Source: Pseudomonas xantholysinigenes
GTDB lineage: Bacteria; Pseudomonadota; Gammaproteobacteria; Pseudomonadales; Pseudomonadaceae
Length of the DNA stretch: 64,000 nt
Assembly (NCBI RefSeq): GCF_014268885.2
Contig: NZ_CP077095.1
Span: forward strand, 1,617,501-1,681,500
Direction of reading: 5' to 3'
This document shows, piece by piece, positions 37,591 to 50,751 of the stretch. The translations under genes and the position numbers were made by a program. The notes beneath the pieces were generated by a model. It worked only from the letters and a program-made list of their open reading frames with translations. It ran no database searches and had not been told where the DNA came from. Positions within the stretch are counted from its first letter, which is position 1. Every line of letters starts with the position of its first letter.

Positions 37591-38529
37591 ATGTCTGCAT
37601 CCCTCGCATTCGTCTTTCCTGGTCAAGGCTCCCAGTCGCTGGGCATGCTCAAAGAGCTCGGCGCCGAAAAGCCGGTAATCGTCGAGACCTTCAAGGAAGC
37701 TTCCGAGGCACTGGGCTACGACCTGTGGCAACTGGTCCAGGAAGGCCCGGAAGAACAACTCAACCAAACCGACAAGACCCAGCCGGCCATCCTCACTGCC
37801 TCGATCGCCTTGTGGCGCCTGTGGCTGGAAGAGGGTGGCGCGCAGCCTGCGTACGTCTCCGGTCACAGCCTGGGTGAATACAGCGCCCTGGTCGCCGCTG
37901 GCAGCCTGACGCTGAAAGACGCCGTGCGCCTGGTCGAGCGCCGCGGTCAGCTGATGCAGGAAGCCGTGCCGGCCGGTCACGGCGCCATGGCCGCGATCCT
38001 CGGCCTGGACGACGCGGTCGTGGTCGAAATCTGTGCCAAGGCTGCCGAAGACGAAGTGGTCAGCGCGGTGAACTTCAACTCGCCAGGCCAAGTGGTGATC
38101 GCCGGTAACAAGGCGGCGGTGGATCGCGCCATGGAACTGTGCAAGGAGGCAGGTGCCAAGCGTGCCCTGCCGCTGGCGGTCAGCGTGCCGTCGCACTGCG
38201 CGCTGATGAAGCCGGCCGCCGAGCGTTTCGCCGAGTCGGTCAATGCCATCGAATGGAAGGCTCCGCAGATCCCGGTCGTGCAGAACGTCACCGCCGCCAT
38301 CGCCGCCGACCTCGACGCCCTCAAGCAGGACCTGCTGGCGCAGCTGTACCAGCCGGTACGCTGGGTTGAGTGCGTGCAGGCCCTGGCCGCGCGCGGCGCG
38401 GTCAACCTGGTCGAGTGCGGCCCGGGCAAGGTTCTGGCCGGCCTGAACAAGCGTTGCGCCGACGGCGTGACCACCTACAACCTCAACACCCCAGACGCCG
38501 TCGCCGCCACCCGCGCGGCGCTGGCCTGA
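37591..38529 (+). CDS. fabD: Malonyl-CoA:ACP transacylase
   Basis: 312 aa from M-S-A-S-L-A-F-V-F-P-G-Q-G-S-Q; the longer ORF upstream crosses the REP pair. The catalytic Ser is in G-H-S-L-G-E-Y near residue 92, Arg in the following region and the active-site His in V-P-S-H-C-A-L-M. It loads malonate onto ACP for fatty-acid synthesis. fabG follows after 16 bp. Confidence 0.97.
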   Translation: MSASLAFVFPGQGSQSLGMLKELGAEKPVIVETFKEASEALGYDLWQLVQEGPEEQLNQTDKTQPAILTASIALWRLWLEEGGAQPAYVSGHSLGEYSALVAAGSLTLKDAVRLVERRGQLMQEAVPAGHGAMAAILGLDDAVVVEICAKAAEDEVVSAVNFNSPGQVVIAGNKAAVDRAMELCKEAGAKRALPLAVSVPSHCALMKPAAERFAESVNAIEWKAPQIPVVQNVTAAIAADLDALKQDLLAQLYQPVRWVECVQALAARGAVNLVECGPGKVLAGLNKRCADGVTTYNLNTPDAVAATRAALA

Positions 38530-38545
38530 ATTCGGAGAAGCTTGC

Positions 38546-39286
38546 ATGAGCCTGCAAGGTAAAGTTGCACTGGTCACCGGCGCCAGCCGTGGTATCGGCC
38601 AGGCCATCGCCCTCGAGCTGGGCCGCCAAGGCGCCATCGTCATCGGCACCGCCACCTCTGCCTCGGGCGCCGAGCGTATCGCCGCGACCCTGAAGGAGCA
38701 CGGTATCCAGGGCACCGGCATGGAGCTGAACGTGACCAGCGCCGAGTCCGTCGACAAGGTGCTGGGCGCCATTGGCGAGCAATTCGGCGCGCCGGCCATC
38801 CTGGTCAACAACGCTGGCATCACCCGCGACAACCTGATGCTGCGAATGAAAGACGACGAGTGGTTCGATGTGATCGACACCAACCTCAACAGCCTGTACC
38901 GCCTGTCCAAGGGCGTGCTGCGTGGCATGACCAAGGCGCGCTGGGGTCGTATCATCAGCATCGGCTCGGTGGTGGGCGCCATGGGTAACGCCGGCCAGGC
39001 CAACTACGCCGCCGCCAAGGCCGGCCTGGAAGGCTTCAGCCGTGCCCTGGCTCGTGAAGTGGGTTCGCGTGGCATCACCGTCAACTCGGTGACCCCGGGC
39101 TTCATTGACACCGACATGACTCGTGAGCTGCCAGAAGCGCAGCGCGAGGCACTGCAGAAAGAGATTCCGCTGGGCCGCCTGGGCCAGGCCGAGGAGATCG
39201 CCAAGGTGGTTTCCTTCCTGGCGTCCGACGGCGCAGCCTACGTCACTGGTGCTACTGTGCCGGTGAACGGCGGGATGTACATGTAA
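38546..39286 (+). CDS. fabG: 3-oxoacyl-ACP reductase
   Basis: 246 aa SDR enzyme. The NADP loop is T-G-A-S-R-G-I-G near residue 12; N-N-A-G-I-T-R-D, catalytic Ser in I-G-S-V-V-G and Y-x3-K in N-Y-A-A-A-K-A-G are intact. It reduces 3-ketoacyl-ACP in each elongation round. GGAG lies seven bases before the start. Confidence 0.97.
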   Translation: MSLQGKVALVTGASRGIGQAIALELGRQGAIVIGTATSASGAERIAATLKEHGIQGTGMELNVTSAESVDKVLGAIGEQFGAPAILVNNAGITRDNLMLRMKDDEWFDVIDTNLNSLYRLSKGVLRGMTKARWGRIISIGSVVGAMGNAGQANYAAAKAGLEGFSRALAREVGSRGITVNSVTPGFIDTDMTRELPEAQREALQKEIPLGRLGQAEEIAKVVSFLASDGAAYVTGATVPVNGGMYM

Positions 39287-39411
39287 AAACCGCAACTCAA
39301 TGTGACGGATCGCTTCAAAAAAGAGTCATACTCGGAGCCTAAAATCCGTTATAAAGCTGCAACCAGATTCCAGGCGGTGGGCTGGGTGACCTGGGGGAAG
39401 GCGCGTTACGC

Positions 39412-39439
39412 TTGAAAAGCAGGCGTCTTCCTATAAACT
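39412..39439 (+). promoter_or_regulatory. Probable acpP promoter
   Basis: TTGAAA, 16 bp, TAAACT in the 204-bp fabG-acpP gap. A separate promoter fits the high ACP demand. The 39287-39400 part has no other recognised element. Confidence 0.55.
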
Positions 39440-39490
39440 TGGTCACCGGCCAGCTGCCTGACATATGTCCATTAGGAGTGAAAACTAGGT

Positions 39491-39727
39491 ATGAGCACCA
39501 TCGAAGAACGCGTCAAGAAAATCGTCGCCGAGCAACTGGGCGTCAAGGAAGAGGAAGTCAAGAACGAATCTTCCTTCGTCGATGACCTGGGTGCCGACTC
39601 GCTTGACACCGTTGAGCTGGTGATGGCTCTGGAAGAGGAATTCGAGACCGAAATCCCTGACGAAGAAGCCGAGAAGATCACTACCGTTCAAGCCGCTATC
39701 GACTACGTCAACAGCCACCAGGCCTAA
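39491..39727 (+). CDS. acpP: Acyl carrier protein
   Basis: 78 aa, very acidic. The phosphopantetheine attachment site G-A-D-S-L-D-T-V-E places the Ser at residue 37. It carries growing acyl chains for fatty-acid, lipid A and other syntheses. TTAGGAG precedes the ATG. A strong intrinsic terminator follows at 39756, so acpP can be made as its own abundant transcript. Confidence 0.98.
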   Translation: MSTIEERVKKIVAEQLGVKEEEVKNESSFVDDLGADSLDTVELVMALEEEFETEIPDEEAEKITTVQAAIDYVNSHQA

Positions 39728-39755
39728 GACGTTTCAGTCGACGCTTCTTGTCGGG

Positions 39756-39791
39756 AAAAACCGCACTGCCGTCGCCGGCGTGCGGTTTTTT
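39756..39791. terminator. Intrinsic terminator after acpP
   Basis: AAAAACCGCAC / GTGCGGTTTTTT stem with a GC-rich loop and T-run. It lies about 100 bp before fabF and should limit read-through. Confidence 0.9.
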
Positions 39792-39892
39792 CTTTGCAAG
39801 CTCTGGTGTAACCCCCGGAGTCTGTTGCCAGTGCATCGGCATGCCCTGTGCCCTGGCAAGAGACTCTGTTATTTGGAAATGAGGAGAGTACT

Positions 39893-41136
<1,244 letters not shown>

Positions 41137-41137
<1 letters not shown>

Positions 41138-41952
41138 TGCTCAGTTGGATCGACGGCCAGGACGCGGCTGCAGTCAACCTGCAGAACCGTGGCCTGGCCT
41201 ACGGCGACGGTCTGTTCGAGACCATTGCCGTGCGCGGCGGCAGGCCCAGCCTGCTCGCCCTGCACCTCGATCGTTTGGCGCTGGGGTGCCAGCGCCTGGC
41301 GATCGAGGCTGATCTGACGCTGGTTCGCAATGAACTGTTGCAATTCGCCCAGCTACTGGGTGATGGCGTCGCCAAGTTGATCCTGACCCGTGGCGACAGC
41401 CAGCGCGGCTATGCTCCGGTCGCGGGTGCTCAGGCGCGGCGCATTCTCCAGGGCAGCCCCTTGCCCGCTTATCCCGTTGCAAACGCAGAGCAAGGTGTAC
41501 GCCTGTTTGCCTGCCAGACACGGCTGGCGGAACAACCGCTGCTGGCCGGGCTCAAACACCTCAACCGCCTCGAGCAGGTGTTGGCCCGGGCCGAATGGCA
41601 GGACAGCACGTTTGCCGAAGGCTTGATGCGTGACGGCCAAGGACGGGTGATCGAAGGGGTGTACAGCAACCTGTTCCTGGTGCGCGATAACGTGCTGCTG
41701 ACTGCCGACCTGAGCCGTTGCGGCGTGGCCGGGGTGATGCGCGCGGCATTGCTGGAGCAGGCCGCGCTGCTGGGCATCCCCGTGCAGGTACGGGACTTGC
41801 CGTTCGAGATGCTGGAGCAGGCCGACGAGGTGTTTGTCTGCAACAGCGTCTACGGCATCTGGCCTGTGCGCGAAATCGCCGCGCTGAACTGGCCGGCGGG
41901 ACCACTCACCCGTAAACTGCAGGCCGTTGCCCGTACGTTACTGGATACCTGA
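41137..41952 (+). CDS. pabC: Aminodeoxychorismate lyase
   Basis: 271 aa, fold-type IV PLP enzyme that makes 4-aminobenzoate for folate. G-L-A-Y-G-D-G-L-F-E-T near residue 20, the PLP-lysine region L-K-H-L-N-R-L-E-Q near 140 and E-G-V-Y-S-N-L-F-L are family motifs. Its start overlaps the fabF stop (TGATG), the typical fabF-pabC-mltG-tmk-holB order. Confidence 0.94.
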
Positions 41953-41955
41953 TTC

Positions 41956-44721
<2,766 letters not shown>

Positions 44722-44754
44722 TTCCCACCGTTCATTCATGTGTGTCGTGTTGCC

Positions 44755-45537
44755 ATGCTCGTAGATTCCCATTGCCACCTCGATCGTCTTGATCTCAGTG
44801 CCCACCAGGGCTCCCTCGATGCCGCCCTGGAGGCCGCGCGCGCGCGTGGCGTGGGTCACTTCCTGTGCATTGGCGTGAGCGCCGACAACGCTGGCGCGGT
44901 CAAGGCGCTGAGCGAACGATACGCCGACGTCGACTGTTCGGTGGGGGTGCATCCGCTGGACCTGGCGCCTGGGGAAACCCCGGCGCTGGAATGGTTGCTG
45001 CGTGAGCTGGCGCATCCGCATGTGGTGGCCATTGGCGAGACGGGCCTGGACTATCACTACGAGCCGGAGGCCGCCGAGCTGCAGCAGGCTTCGTTCCGCC
45101 TGCACCTGGAGGCCTCGCGCCAGACCGGCAAGCCGGTGGTGGTGCACACCCGCGCCGCCCGCGCCGACACCCTGGCACTATTGCGTGAAGCCAGCCTGCC
45201 CCAGGCCGGCGTGTTGCACTGCTTCACCGAGGACTGGGACATGGCCAAGGCGGCGCTGGACCTGGGCTATTACATTTCGCTGTCCGGCATCGTCACCTTC
45301 CGCAACGCCGAGGCCTTGCGCGAAGTGGCGCGCCAGGTACCGGTCGACCGCCTGCTGGTGGAAACCGATTCACCGTACCTGGCGCCTATCCCGCACCGAG
45401 GCAAGCCGAACCTGCCGGAATATGTGCGGGATGTGGCCGAGTATGTGGCGTCGTTGCGTGGCGTGAGCTACGCACAACTGGCCGCGCAGACGACCAGCAA
45501 CTTCAAGCGATTGTTCCCGCTGGCAAGGGTAGCCTGA
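44755..45537 (+). CDS. tatD: TatD-family metal-dependent nuclease
   Basis: 260 aa from the ATG at 44755, where the family start M-L-V-D-S-H-C-H-L-D begins. Metal ligands are seen in D-S-H-C-H, G-E-T-G-L-D-Y, V-V-H-T-R, L-H-C-F-T and E-T-D-S-P-Y-L. TatD proteins are 3'-5' DNases; this lineage, next to holB, is the YcfH type. It ends the cluster started by yceD. Confidence 0.94.
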   Translation: MLVDSHCHLDRLDLSAHQGSLDAALEAARARGVGHFLCIGVSADNAGAVKALSERYADVDCSVGVHPLDLAPGETPALEWLLRELAHPHVVAIGETGLDYHYEPEAAELQQASFRLHLEASRQTGKPVVVHTRAARADTLALLREASLPQAGVLHCFTEDWDMAKAALDLGYYISLSGIVTFRNAEALREVARQVPVDRLLVETDSPYLAPIPHRGKPNLPEYVRDVAEYVASLRGVSYAQLAAQTTSNFKRLFPLARVA

Positions 45538-45570
45538 GACCTATGTGTCGACCCTCCTGAGCCTGGGGCA

Positions 45571-45605
45571 AAAAAAACCCGGGTTCTGGGGGGGGAATCC
45601 GGGTT
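45571..45605 (-). terminator. Intrinsic terminator for the class V aminotransferase
   Basis: Read on the minus strand, AACCCGG and CCGGGTT pair and are followed by a run of eight T. It is oriented for the gene that ends at 45782; the intervening ~175 bp carry no gene. Confidence 0.75.
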
Positions 45606-45781
45606 AAGACCATTAGGAGTAAAACAAAGGTACACGGTCCCTGGGCACCTTTATTGGCGCGCCACTTTGGGGGGGATGCGCCGCGCCAACACTTCAAGTA
45701 TTGGCCAGGATTGGCGCCCCGCCAGCGCGTGTTGATCGTTTTTTAAACAGATTTGGAATACGCTCGCCAGCCCTTGGGCCT

Positions 45782-46915
45782 TCAGCGCATGGCAATTTGC
45801 CTAACCTGGCGCAGTGTTTCGTCGATCAGCTGCTGATCGGTATAGAAATGTGGGGAAAAACGTACACCAAGGCCACGCTGGGCGCAGATCACACCGCTGT
45901 TGCTCAGGGTTCGATAAATGTCGGTGTTGGCATGGCCATCTAGGCTAAAGCTGACAATACCGGCCCGACGCGCGGGATCGGCTGGGCTGTGCAAGCGGAT
46001 GCCGGGGATAGCCGCGAGGCCTGCATGCAACTGGCCGACCCGCAGGGCCAGCTGCTCGGCGACCACTGGCATGCCGACCTCTTCCAGCAGCGACAGGCTG
46101 GCCTCCAACGCACAAGCCCCCAGCATGTTCGGGCTACCGCATTCAAAGCGCCGCGCGCTGCGTGCCGGTTGCCAGGCGCGTCTGTCGAAATCGCCGAGGT
46201 GTTCCAGCATATGCCAGCCATAGGCGTGCAGTTTCAATTGTTGGCGTAGTTCGCTGCGGCAGTAGAACAACCCCAGGCCTTCCGGGCCGAGCATCCATTT
46301 GTGGCCATCGGCCATGGCGAAATCGCAGGCAATGGCTTGCACATCGAAGGGCAGGGCACCGACTTGCTGGATGGCGTCGACGCAGAACAACAGGTCGCGC
46401 GCGCGGCAGGCGGCGCCGAGGCGGGCAAGGTCCAGGCGCAAGCCACTGGCATACTGCACGGCGCTCACTGCCAGCAGTCGGGCGTTTGGGCCGCAGGCGG
46501 CCAGTAGCGCGGCTTCTGGGTCTGCACCAGCAAGGCTGACCTCGGTGACTTGCACCTGCTGGTCAGCCAATGCCTGCCAGACCACGCGGTTGGATGGAAA
46601 CTCTTCGTCGCTGATGATCACTTGGTCGCCAGGCTGCCAGTCGAGGCCGAAGGCCACCAGTGACAGCGCCTGCGAGGTATTGCCCACCAGGGCGATATCG
46701 CCGCTGCTGGGGGCATTGACCAGCCGCGCCAGGCGTTCGCGCAGGCGCCGCTCAGTAGCCAGCCAGGCAGGATACTCACTGGCTCCCAGGCGCTGGTTGG
46801 TCCGGGCGAAGCGCGCGACCGCGTCGCTGGCCCGTCGCGGCCAGGGCGCGATGGCGGCGTGGTTTAGGTAACACAGGCCGGGGGCTTGCTCGAACTCATC
46901 GTGAAACACAGACAT
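45782..46915 (-). CDS. Class V PLP-dependent aminotransferase (CsdA/SufS-like fold)
   Basis: 377 aa. The PLP lysine is in A-D-G-H-K-W-M-L-G-P-E-G near residue 208, the cofactor phosphate site in G-N-T-S-Q-A-L-S-L near 78 and the Asp/His support in C-V-D-A-I-Q-Q-V-G. The L-N-H-A-A-I-A-P-W-P start is typical of aminotransferase/isopenicillin-N-epimerase-like members rather than cysteine desulfurases; a desulfurase active-site Cys loop is not evident. Substrate unknown. Transcribed away from the TetR gene, 73 bp apart. Confidence 0.88.
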   Translation of the reverse strand: MSVFHDEFEQAPGLCYLNHAAIAPWPRRASDAVARFARTNQRLGASEYPAWLATERRLRERLARLVNAPSSGDIALVGNTSQALSLVAFGLDWQPGDQVIISDEEFPSNRVVWQALADQQVQVTEVSLAGADPEAALLAACGPNARLLAVSAVQYASGLRLDLARLGAACRARDLLFCVDAIQQVGALPFDVQAIACDFAMADGHKWMLGPEGLGLFYCRSELRQQLKLHAYGWHMLEHLGDFDRRAWQPARSARRFECGSPNMLGACALEASLSLLEEVGMPVVAEQLALRVGQLHAGLAAIPGIRLHSPADPARRAGIVSFSLDGHANTDIYRTLSNSGVICAQRGLGVRFSPHFYTDQQLIDETLRQVRQIAMR

Positions 46916-46988
46916 GGTTGGAAGATCCGTGCATTTTGCCGCCAGTTAGGCATAATAAACCGCTTCGATCGTCATCCTAGTCCTTCCT

Positions 46989-47624
46989 ATGCAGAAAGAA
47001 CCTCGTAAGGTCCGTGAGTTTCGTCGTCGCGAGCAAGAAATCCTCGACACGGCGCTCAAGCTGTTTCTCGAACAAGGTGAAGACAGCGTCACCGTCGAGA
47101 TGATCGCCGACGCCGTGGGCATCGGCAAAGGCACGATCTACAAGCATTTCAAGTCCAAGGCGGAAATCTACCTGCGCTTGATGCTCGACTATGAACGCGA
47201 CCTGAACGAGCTGTTGCATTCGGCGGACGTCGATCGCGACAAGGAAGCCTTGTCGCGTGCCTACTTCGAGTTCCGCATGCGTGATCCTCAGCGCTACCGG
47301 TTGTTCGACCGCCTGGAAGAAAAGGTGGTCAAGGGCAATCAGGTGCCGGAAATGGTCGAGCAGTTGCACAGCATCCGCGCCTCCAACTTCGACCGCCTCA
47401 CGCAGTTGATCAAGGGCCGGATCAGCGAAGGCAAGCTCGAGGATGTGCCACCGTACTTCCATTACTGCGCGGCCTGGGCTCTGGTGCATGGCGCGGTGGC
47501 GCTGTACCACTCGCCGTTCTGGAGCAATGTACTGGAGGACCAGGAGGGCTTCTTCCAGTTCCTGATGGATATCGGTGTGCGCATGGGCAACAAGCGCAAG
47601 CGCGATCCGGAGCCTGCCAACTGA
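46989..47624 (+). CDS. TetR-family transcriptional regulator
   Basis: 211 aa. The helix-turn-helix lies at about 35-60 (V-T-V-E-M-I-A-D-A-V-G-I-G-K-G-T-I-Y-K-H-F) after R-R-x-Q-E-I-L-D-T-A-L. The C-terminal ligand domain resembles PP_1968-like regulators by context. No clear Shine-Dalgarno sequence precedes the ATG. The divergent neighbour is the class V aminotransferase, a possible target; I see no clear operator in the 73-bp gap. Confidence 0.9.
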   Translation: MQKEPRKVREFRRREQEILDTALKLFLEQGEDSVTVEMIADAVGIGKGTIYKHFKSKAEIYLRLMLDYERDLNELLHSADVDRDKEALSRAYFEFRMRDPQRYRLFDRLEEKVVKGNQVPEMVEQLHSIRASNFDRLTQLIKGRISEGKLEDVPPYFHYCAAWALVHGAVALYHSPFWSNVLEDQEGFFQFLMDIGVRMGNKRKRDPEPAN

Positions 47625-47661
47625 TCCAGGCGGTACCGCGATAACACCGTGACTAGCCTCT

Positions 47662-47751
47662 TGTAGGAGCCAGCTTTGCTGGCGAATCAGGCGGCACGTA
47701 GCCTTCTTTACCGGCAGGGCTTGCAAAAACCTGATTTATAAGTCAGGTTTT
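47662..47751. terminator. REP half-unit and hairpin terminator after the TetR gene
   Basis: A REP-like hairpin (TGTAGGAGCCAGCTTTGCTG at 47662) is followed by AAAACCTGA (47726-47734) and TCAGGTTTT (47743-47751), a hairpin with A and T runs that can work in the plus direction. Confidence 0.65.
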
Positions 47752-47783
47752 GCCGGCCCGAATCACCCATGCCGGAGTCCCTC

Positions 47784-48752
47784 ATGATCGTCGACCGTCA
47801 AGGCAGGCGTTTTCGCAATTTGCGCGTCAGCCTGACTGCCGCCTGCAACTATGCCTGCACCTACTGCGTGCCAGATGGCAAGCGCCTGGTGGCGGCGCAG
47901 GACGAACTGTCGGCGGATGCGTTGGCGCGCGGCGTGGCCTACCTGGTTGAGGCTGCGGGTATCGAGCGGTTGCGTATCACCGGCGGCGAACCGCTGGTCA
48001 GCCCGCGCCTGGAGGCGTTCCTCGCGGCGGTTGGCAAGCTTGGGCTGGAAGACATCAGCCTGACCAGCAATGGCCAGTTGCTCTCACGCAAGTTGCCGCT
48101 GCTGCGCGATGCGGGGATTCGCCGGCTCAATATTTCCCTCGATACCCTCGACCCGCTGGCGTTTCGCCGCATCGCCCGTGGCGGTGACCTGGCCAGCGTA
48201 CTGGCCGGCATGGCGCAGGCCCATGCTGCGGGCATGGCAATCAAGGTCAATATGGTGCCGATGCGCGGGCAGAACCTCGACCAGGTAATGCCGATGCTCG
48301 AGTACTGCCTGGCGCAGGGCTACGAGCTGCGCTTCATCGAACTGATGCGTATGGGGCATCTGGCGCGCGATCGCAACGCCTTTGTTCAACAGTTTGTCGG
48401 CCTCGAGCAGCTGTTGGCACTCATCGGCCAGGCGCATGCATACGAGCAGGCGCCGCGGGCACTGGATGCCACGGCCTTGCGCTATCGTATTCCCGGCAAG
48501 GGCCACTTTGGCGTGATCGCCAACGAGACTGTGCCGTTTTGTCGAACCTGCTCGCGCCTGCGGCTGTCTTCCACCGGCTGGTTGCATGGTTGCCTGTCGT
48601 CGAGCAACCGCCACTTTGTCGGCGATCTGCTCGACAAACCGCGTCACCAGGCACTGCCGGCCTTGCAACGGTTATTGGTGAAAGCCTTGGCAGACAAGCA
48701 GGACCAGGCGTTTTCCGGGGATGTGATGGTGATGAAGGTGATTGGCGGCTGA
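47784..48752 (+). CDS. moaA: MoaA-family radical SAM protein (GTP 3',8-cyclase-like)
   Basis: 322 aa from the ATG at 47784 with GGAG seven bases upstream; an ATG at 47769 is less favoured. The radical-SAM cluster motif C-N-Y-A-C-T-Y-C is at about 21-28 and the second Fe-S site C-R-T-C-S-R-L ... G-C near 257-275. The MoaA C-terminal Gly-Gly is present. MoaA starts molybdopterin synthesis by cyclising GTP. No other moa gene is adjacent, so this may be a second copy (I recall a moaA2 at this place in P. putida). Confidence 0.9.
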   Translation: MIVDRQGRRFRNLRVSLTAACNYACTYCVPDGKRLVAAQDELSADALARGVAYLVEAAGIERLRITGGEPLVSPRLEAFLAAVGKLGLEDISLTSNGQLLSRKLPLLRDAGIRRLNISLDTLDPLAFRRIARGGDLASVLAGMAQAHAAGMAIKVNMVPMRGQNLDQVMPMLEYCLAQGYELRFIELMRMGHLARDRNAFVQQFVGLEQLLALIGQAHAYEQAPRALDATALRYRIPGKGHFGVIANETVPFCRTCSRLRLSSTGWLHGCLSSSNRHFVGDLLDKPRHQALPALQRLLVKALADKQDQAFSGDVMVMKVIGG

Positions 48753-48818
48753 CTCTGGCGCAAAAGCTGCATCTGGCGGCTATTCGCCGGTTTTTCGTCA
48801 CCGGCCTCTGGAGGAAAG

Positions 48819-49424
48819 ATGCGTAGCCTGGTCTTGCTGCTGGCGCTGATGGCGTTGGGCGGCTGCATGAATGTCAGCGATATGGGGGAGGGTGTGCGTT
48901 ACCACATGAGTGACGCGGGCCTGCTGGATCACAGTGACACCACCCGTACCCTGTCGGTCCGCCTGCAGCCTGACTCGTTCATCTTCATCGGCCAGGGCGC
49001 GTTCATGCCGCCGAGCAAGGGGCCGCAGCCGCGCCAGAATGCAGTGGCCGAGGAGGCGTTCAAGAGTTTCGTCGAGTACTTCCCGTTGGTGCGCCGTGCC
49101 CAGGGTCCGCTGGGCCTGGAGGATGCCATCGCCGAGGCGCGTTCGGTGGGTGCCGACTATGTGCTGTACACCCGCTTCGCCCGTACCGACGACCGCATCG
49201 GCAATGGTGATGAGTGGTATGACGAGCAGGCGGTCGACCGCCTTGGTTGGGACAGCGGGGTGGTGCAGATGATGCTGATCGAGACCAGTACCCGCTACCT
49301 GATCGATACCGCGCGCATCAAGAGCCGCGGCGGTTTGTTGACGTTCCACGACAACACCCCGCAGGATTTGCTTGCGGCACCGATGCGCGAGTACGCTCGT
49401 AGCCTTCTGGGCATGAGTCGCTGA
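48819..49424 (+). CDS. DUF4823 lipoprotein
   Basis: 201 aa. A lipoprotein signal peptide with lipobox L-G-G-C places the lipidated Cys at residue 16; the following Met-Asn gives no inner-membrane retention signal, so outer-membrane sorting is expected. GGAGG precedes the ATG. The mature protein has mixed alpha/beta composition with the YVLYTRF-type strand typical of DUF4823. Function unknown. DUF1285 follows after 11 bp, probably cotranscribed. Confidence 0.85.
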   Translation: MRSLVLLLALMALGGCMNVSDMGEGVRYHMSDAGLLDHSDTTRTLSVRLQPDSFIFIGQGAFMPPSKGPQPRQNAVAEEAFKSFVEYFPLVRRAQGPLGLEDAIAEARSVGADYVLYTRFARTDDRIGNGDEWYDEQAVDRLGWDSGVVQMMLIETSTRYLIDTARIKSRGGLLTFHDNTPQDLLAAPMREYARSLLGMSR

Positions 49425-49435
49425 GCGAGGCGGGA

Positions 49436-49996
49436 ATGACTGATTCGGGCAAGGCCAATGATCTGCTGGCACAGATTCCCCGGCACAAGGGGCTGCCACC
49501 AGTGCATCTGTGGAACCCGGATTTTTGCGGCGACATCGACATGCGCATTGCCCGCGATGGTACCTGGTACTACCTGGGCACGCCGATCGGGCGCAAGCCG
49601 ATGGTACGGCTGTTTTCCACGATCATCCGCCGTGATGGCGACGATTACTTCCTGGTTACGCCGGTGGAGAAGGTCGGTATTCGGGTCGATGATGCGCCTT
49701 TCGTTGCGGTGTTGCTGGATGTTGAAGGGCAGGGTGAGCAGCAGGTTTTGCGCTTTACCAGCAATGTCGAGGACCAGGTCGAGGCTGGACCGGGGCATCC
49801 ACTGCGTGTCGAGCTTGACCCGGTTACCCAGGAGCCGTCGCCCTATGTGCTGATGCGTGGCAATCTCGAGGCGCTGATTCATCGCAATGTGTTCTACCAA
49901 CTGGTTGAGTTGGCGGTGCCGCGGGTGATTGATGGAGAGGCGTGGCTTGGGGTGTGGAGTCGGGGGGAGTTTTATCCGATTGGGCGAGATGCTTGA
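49436..49996 (+). CDS. DUF1285 family protein
   Basis: 186 aa, soluble. [18 protein letters not shown] near residue 21 and [10 protein letters not shown] are the DUF1285 signature; the family has a PH-like double-barrel structure and no known reaction. Last gene before a repeat-rich region. Confidence 0.9.
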   Translation: MTDSGKANDLLAQIPRHKGLPPVHLWNPDFCGDIDMRIARDGTWYYLGTPIGRKPMVRLFSTIIRRDGDDYFLVTPVEKVGIRVDDAPFVAVLLDVEGQGEQQVLRFTSNVEDQVEAGPGHPLRVELDPVTQEPSPYVLMRGNLEALIHRNVFYQLVELAVPRVIDGEAWLGVWSRGEFYPIGRDA

Positions 49997-50060
49997 TAGA
50001 TATAAGCCTGGCTTGGTAAGTAGCCCGTACACTCGTTAGACACTGATATCAACTTCTTGT

Positions 50061-50085
50061 TTTGCTTTGCTTTGCTTTGCTTTGC
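50061..50085. repeat. TTTGC x5 microsatellite
   Basis: Five perfect TTTGC units, with partial units on both sides, between the DUF1285 gene and the dispersed repeat. The whole gap 49997-50701 carries no gene: it holds this tract, the repeat at 50108, a REP pair and a hexamer tract. Confidence 0.95.
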
Positions 50086-50107
50086 TTTTGTTTCTAAGCG
50101 CGCGATA

Positions 50108-50330
50108 GCCCAGGCGCCACCAATTGCGACTTCAGGAGGCCGAGCTGAGTTCTTGCGTAGTGGGGCGACGGCCATGGATGGCCGTCGAGCGCTGCGCCCC
50201 AGGATGGGGCGTACAGCGCGGTCCCCACGGGAGCAAGAACGGAGCGAGGGGACCCCGGAGCGCAGTGTAGGGGCCGGATGAATGGAGCGGAACGGTTTTG
50301 CCTACTTTTCCACCAAGAGAAAAGTAGGCC
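50108..50330 (+). repeat. Dispersed intergenic repeat, copy 1 (possible structured RNA)
   Basis: About 181 bp (50108-50288) match 52200-52384 on the other strand. Shared blocks include CTTCAGGAGGCCGA, GAGCGCTGCGCCCCAGGATG versus the almost same string in copy 2, and GGATGAATGGAGC. A hairpin at 50167-50186 (GACGGCCA/TGGCCGTC) corresponds to GACGGGCA/TGCCCGTC in copy 2, a compensated base-pair change. A terminal hairpin CCTACTTTT/AAAAGTAGG (50301-50328) follows. No ORF is conserved. Confidence 0.75.
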
Positions 50331-50382
50331 GCCGTAAAGGCCAGCCCTTTCAAGGTGTTGAGAATTGGCGTCCGACTTAGAA

Positions 50383-50450
50383 TTTCGCGACACAAGGCCG
50401 CTCCTACAGGGCGGCACGGTCACCTGTAGGAGCGGCCTTGTGTCGCGAAA
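50383..50450. repeat. REP inverted pair
   Basis: TTTCGCGACACAAGGCCGCT at 50383 and its complement ending at 50450 form 26-bp perfect arms around a short GC-rich loop. Confidence 0.9.
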
Positions 50451-50604
50451 GGGCTGCAACGCAGCCCCGGCAATCTTGAATTGAAGCGGCCACATCCGAA
50501 AAAACGCAAAGACCTTGAAAGGGCTGGCCGTAAAGGCGGAAGGGTGACTATGCGTCGCCATCTCCAATGAATGAGCGTATAACTTTCAAGACTCACACTT
50601 TGCA

Positions 50605-50628
50605 AGTCAAAGTCAAAGTCAAAGTCAA
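50605..50628. repeat. AGTCAA x4 hexamer tract
   Basis: Four perfect AGTCAA units about 75 bp before the IS3 element. No gene is near enough to be affected in frame. Confidence 0.95.
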
Positions 50629-50751
50629 TCGGCGTCGGTATTTATAGTTTTAAGCGCATTCATTTGATATATCGACGCACAATCACCTTTTCGCCTTTAC
50701 GTGAACTGACCCCCGAAAGTTGGACGCCTGACCCCAAGCGGAGGGTGTTCC

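Noticed and set aside
50094..50567. Short frames on both strands within the dispersed repeat
   Set aside because: None is conserved between the two repeat copies; base pairing, not reading frame, is kept.
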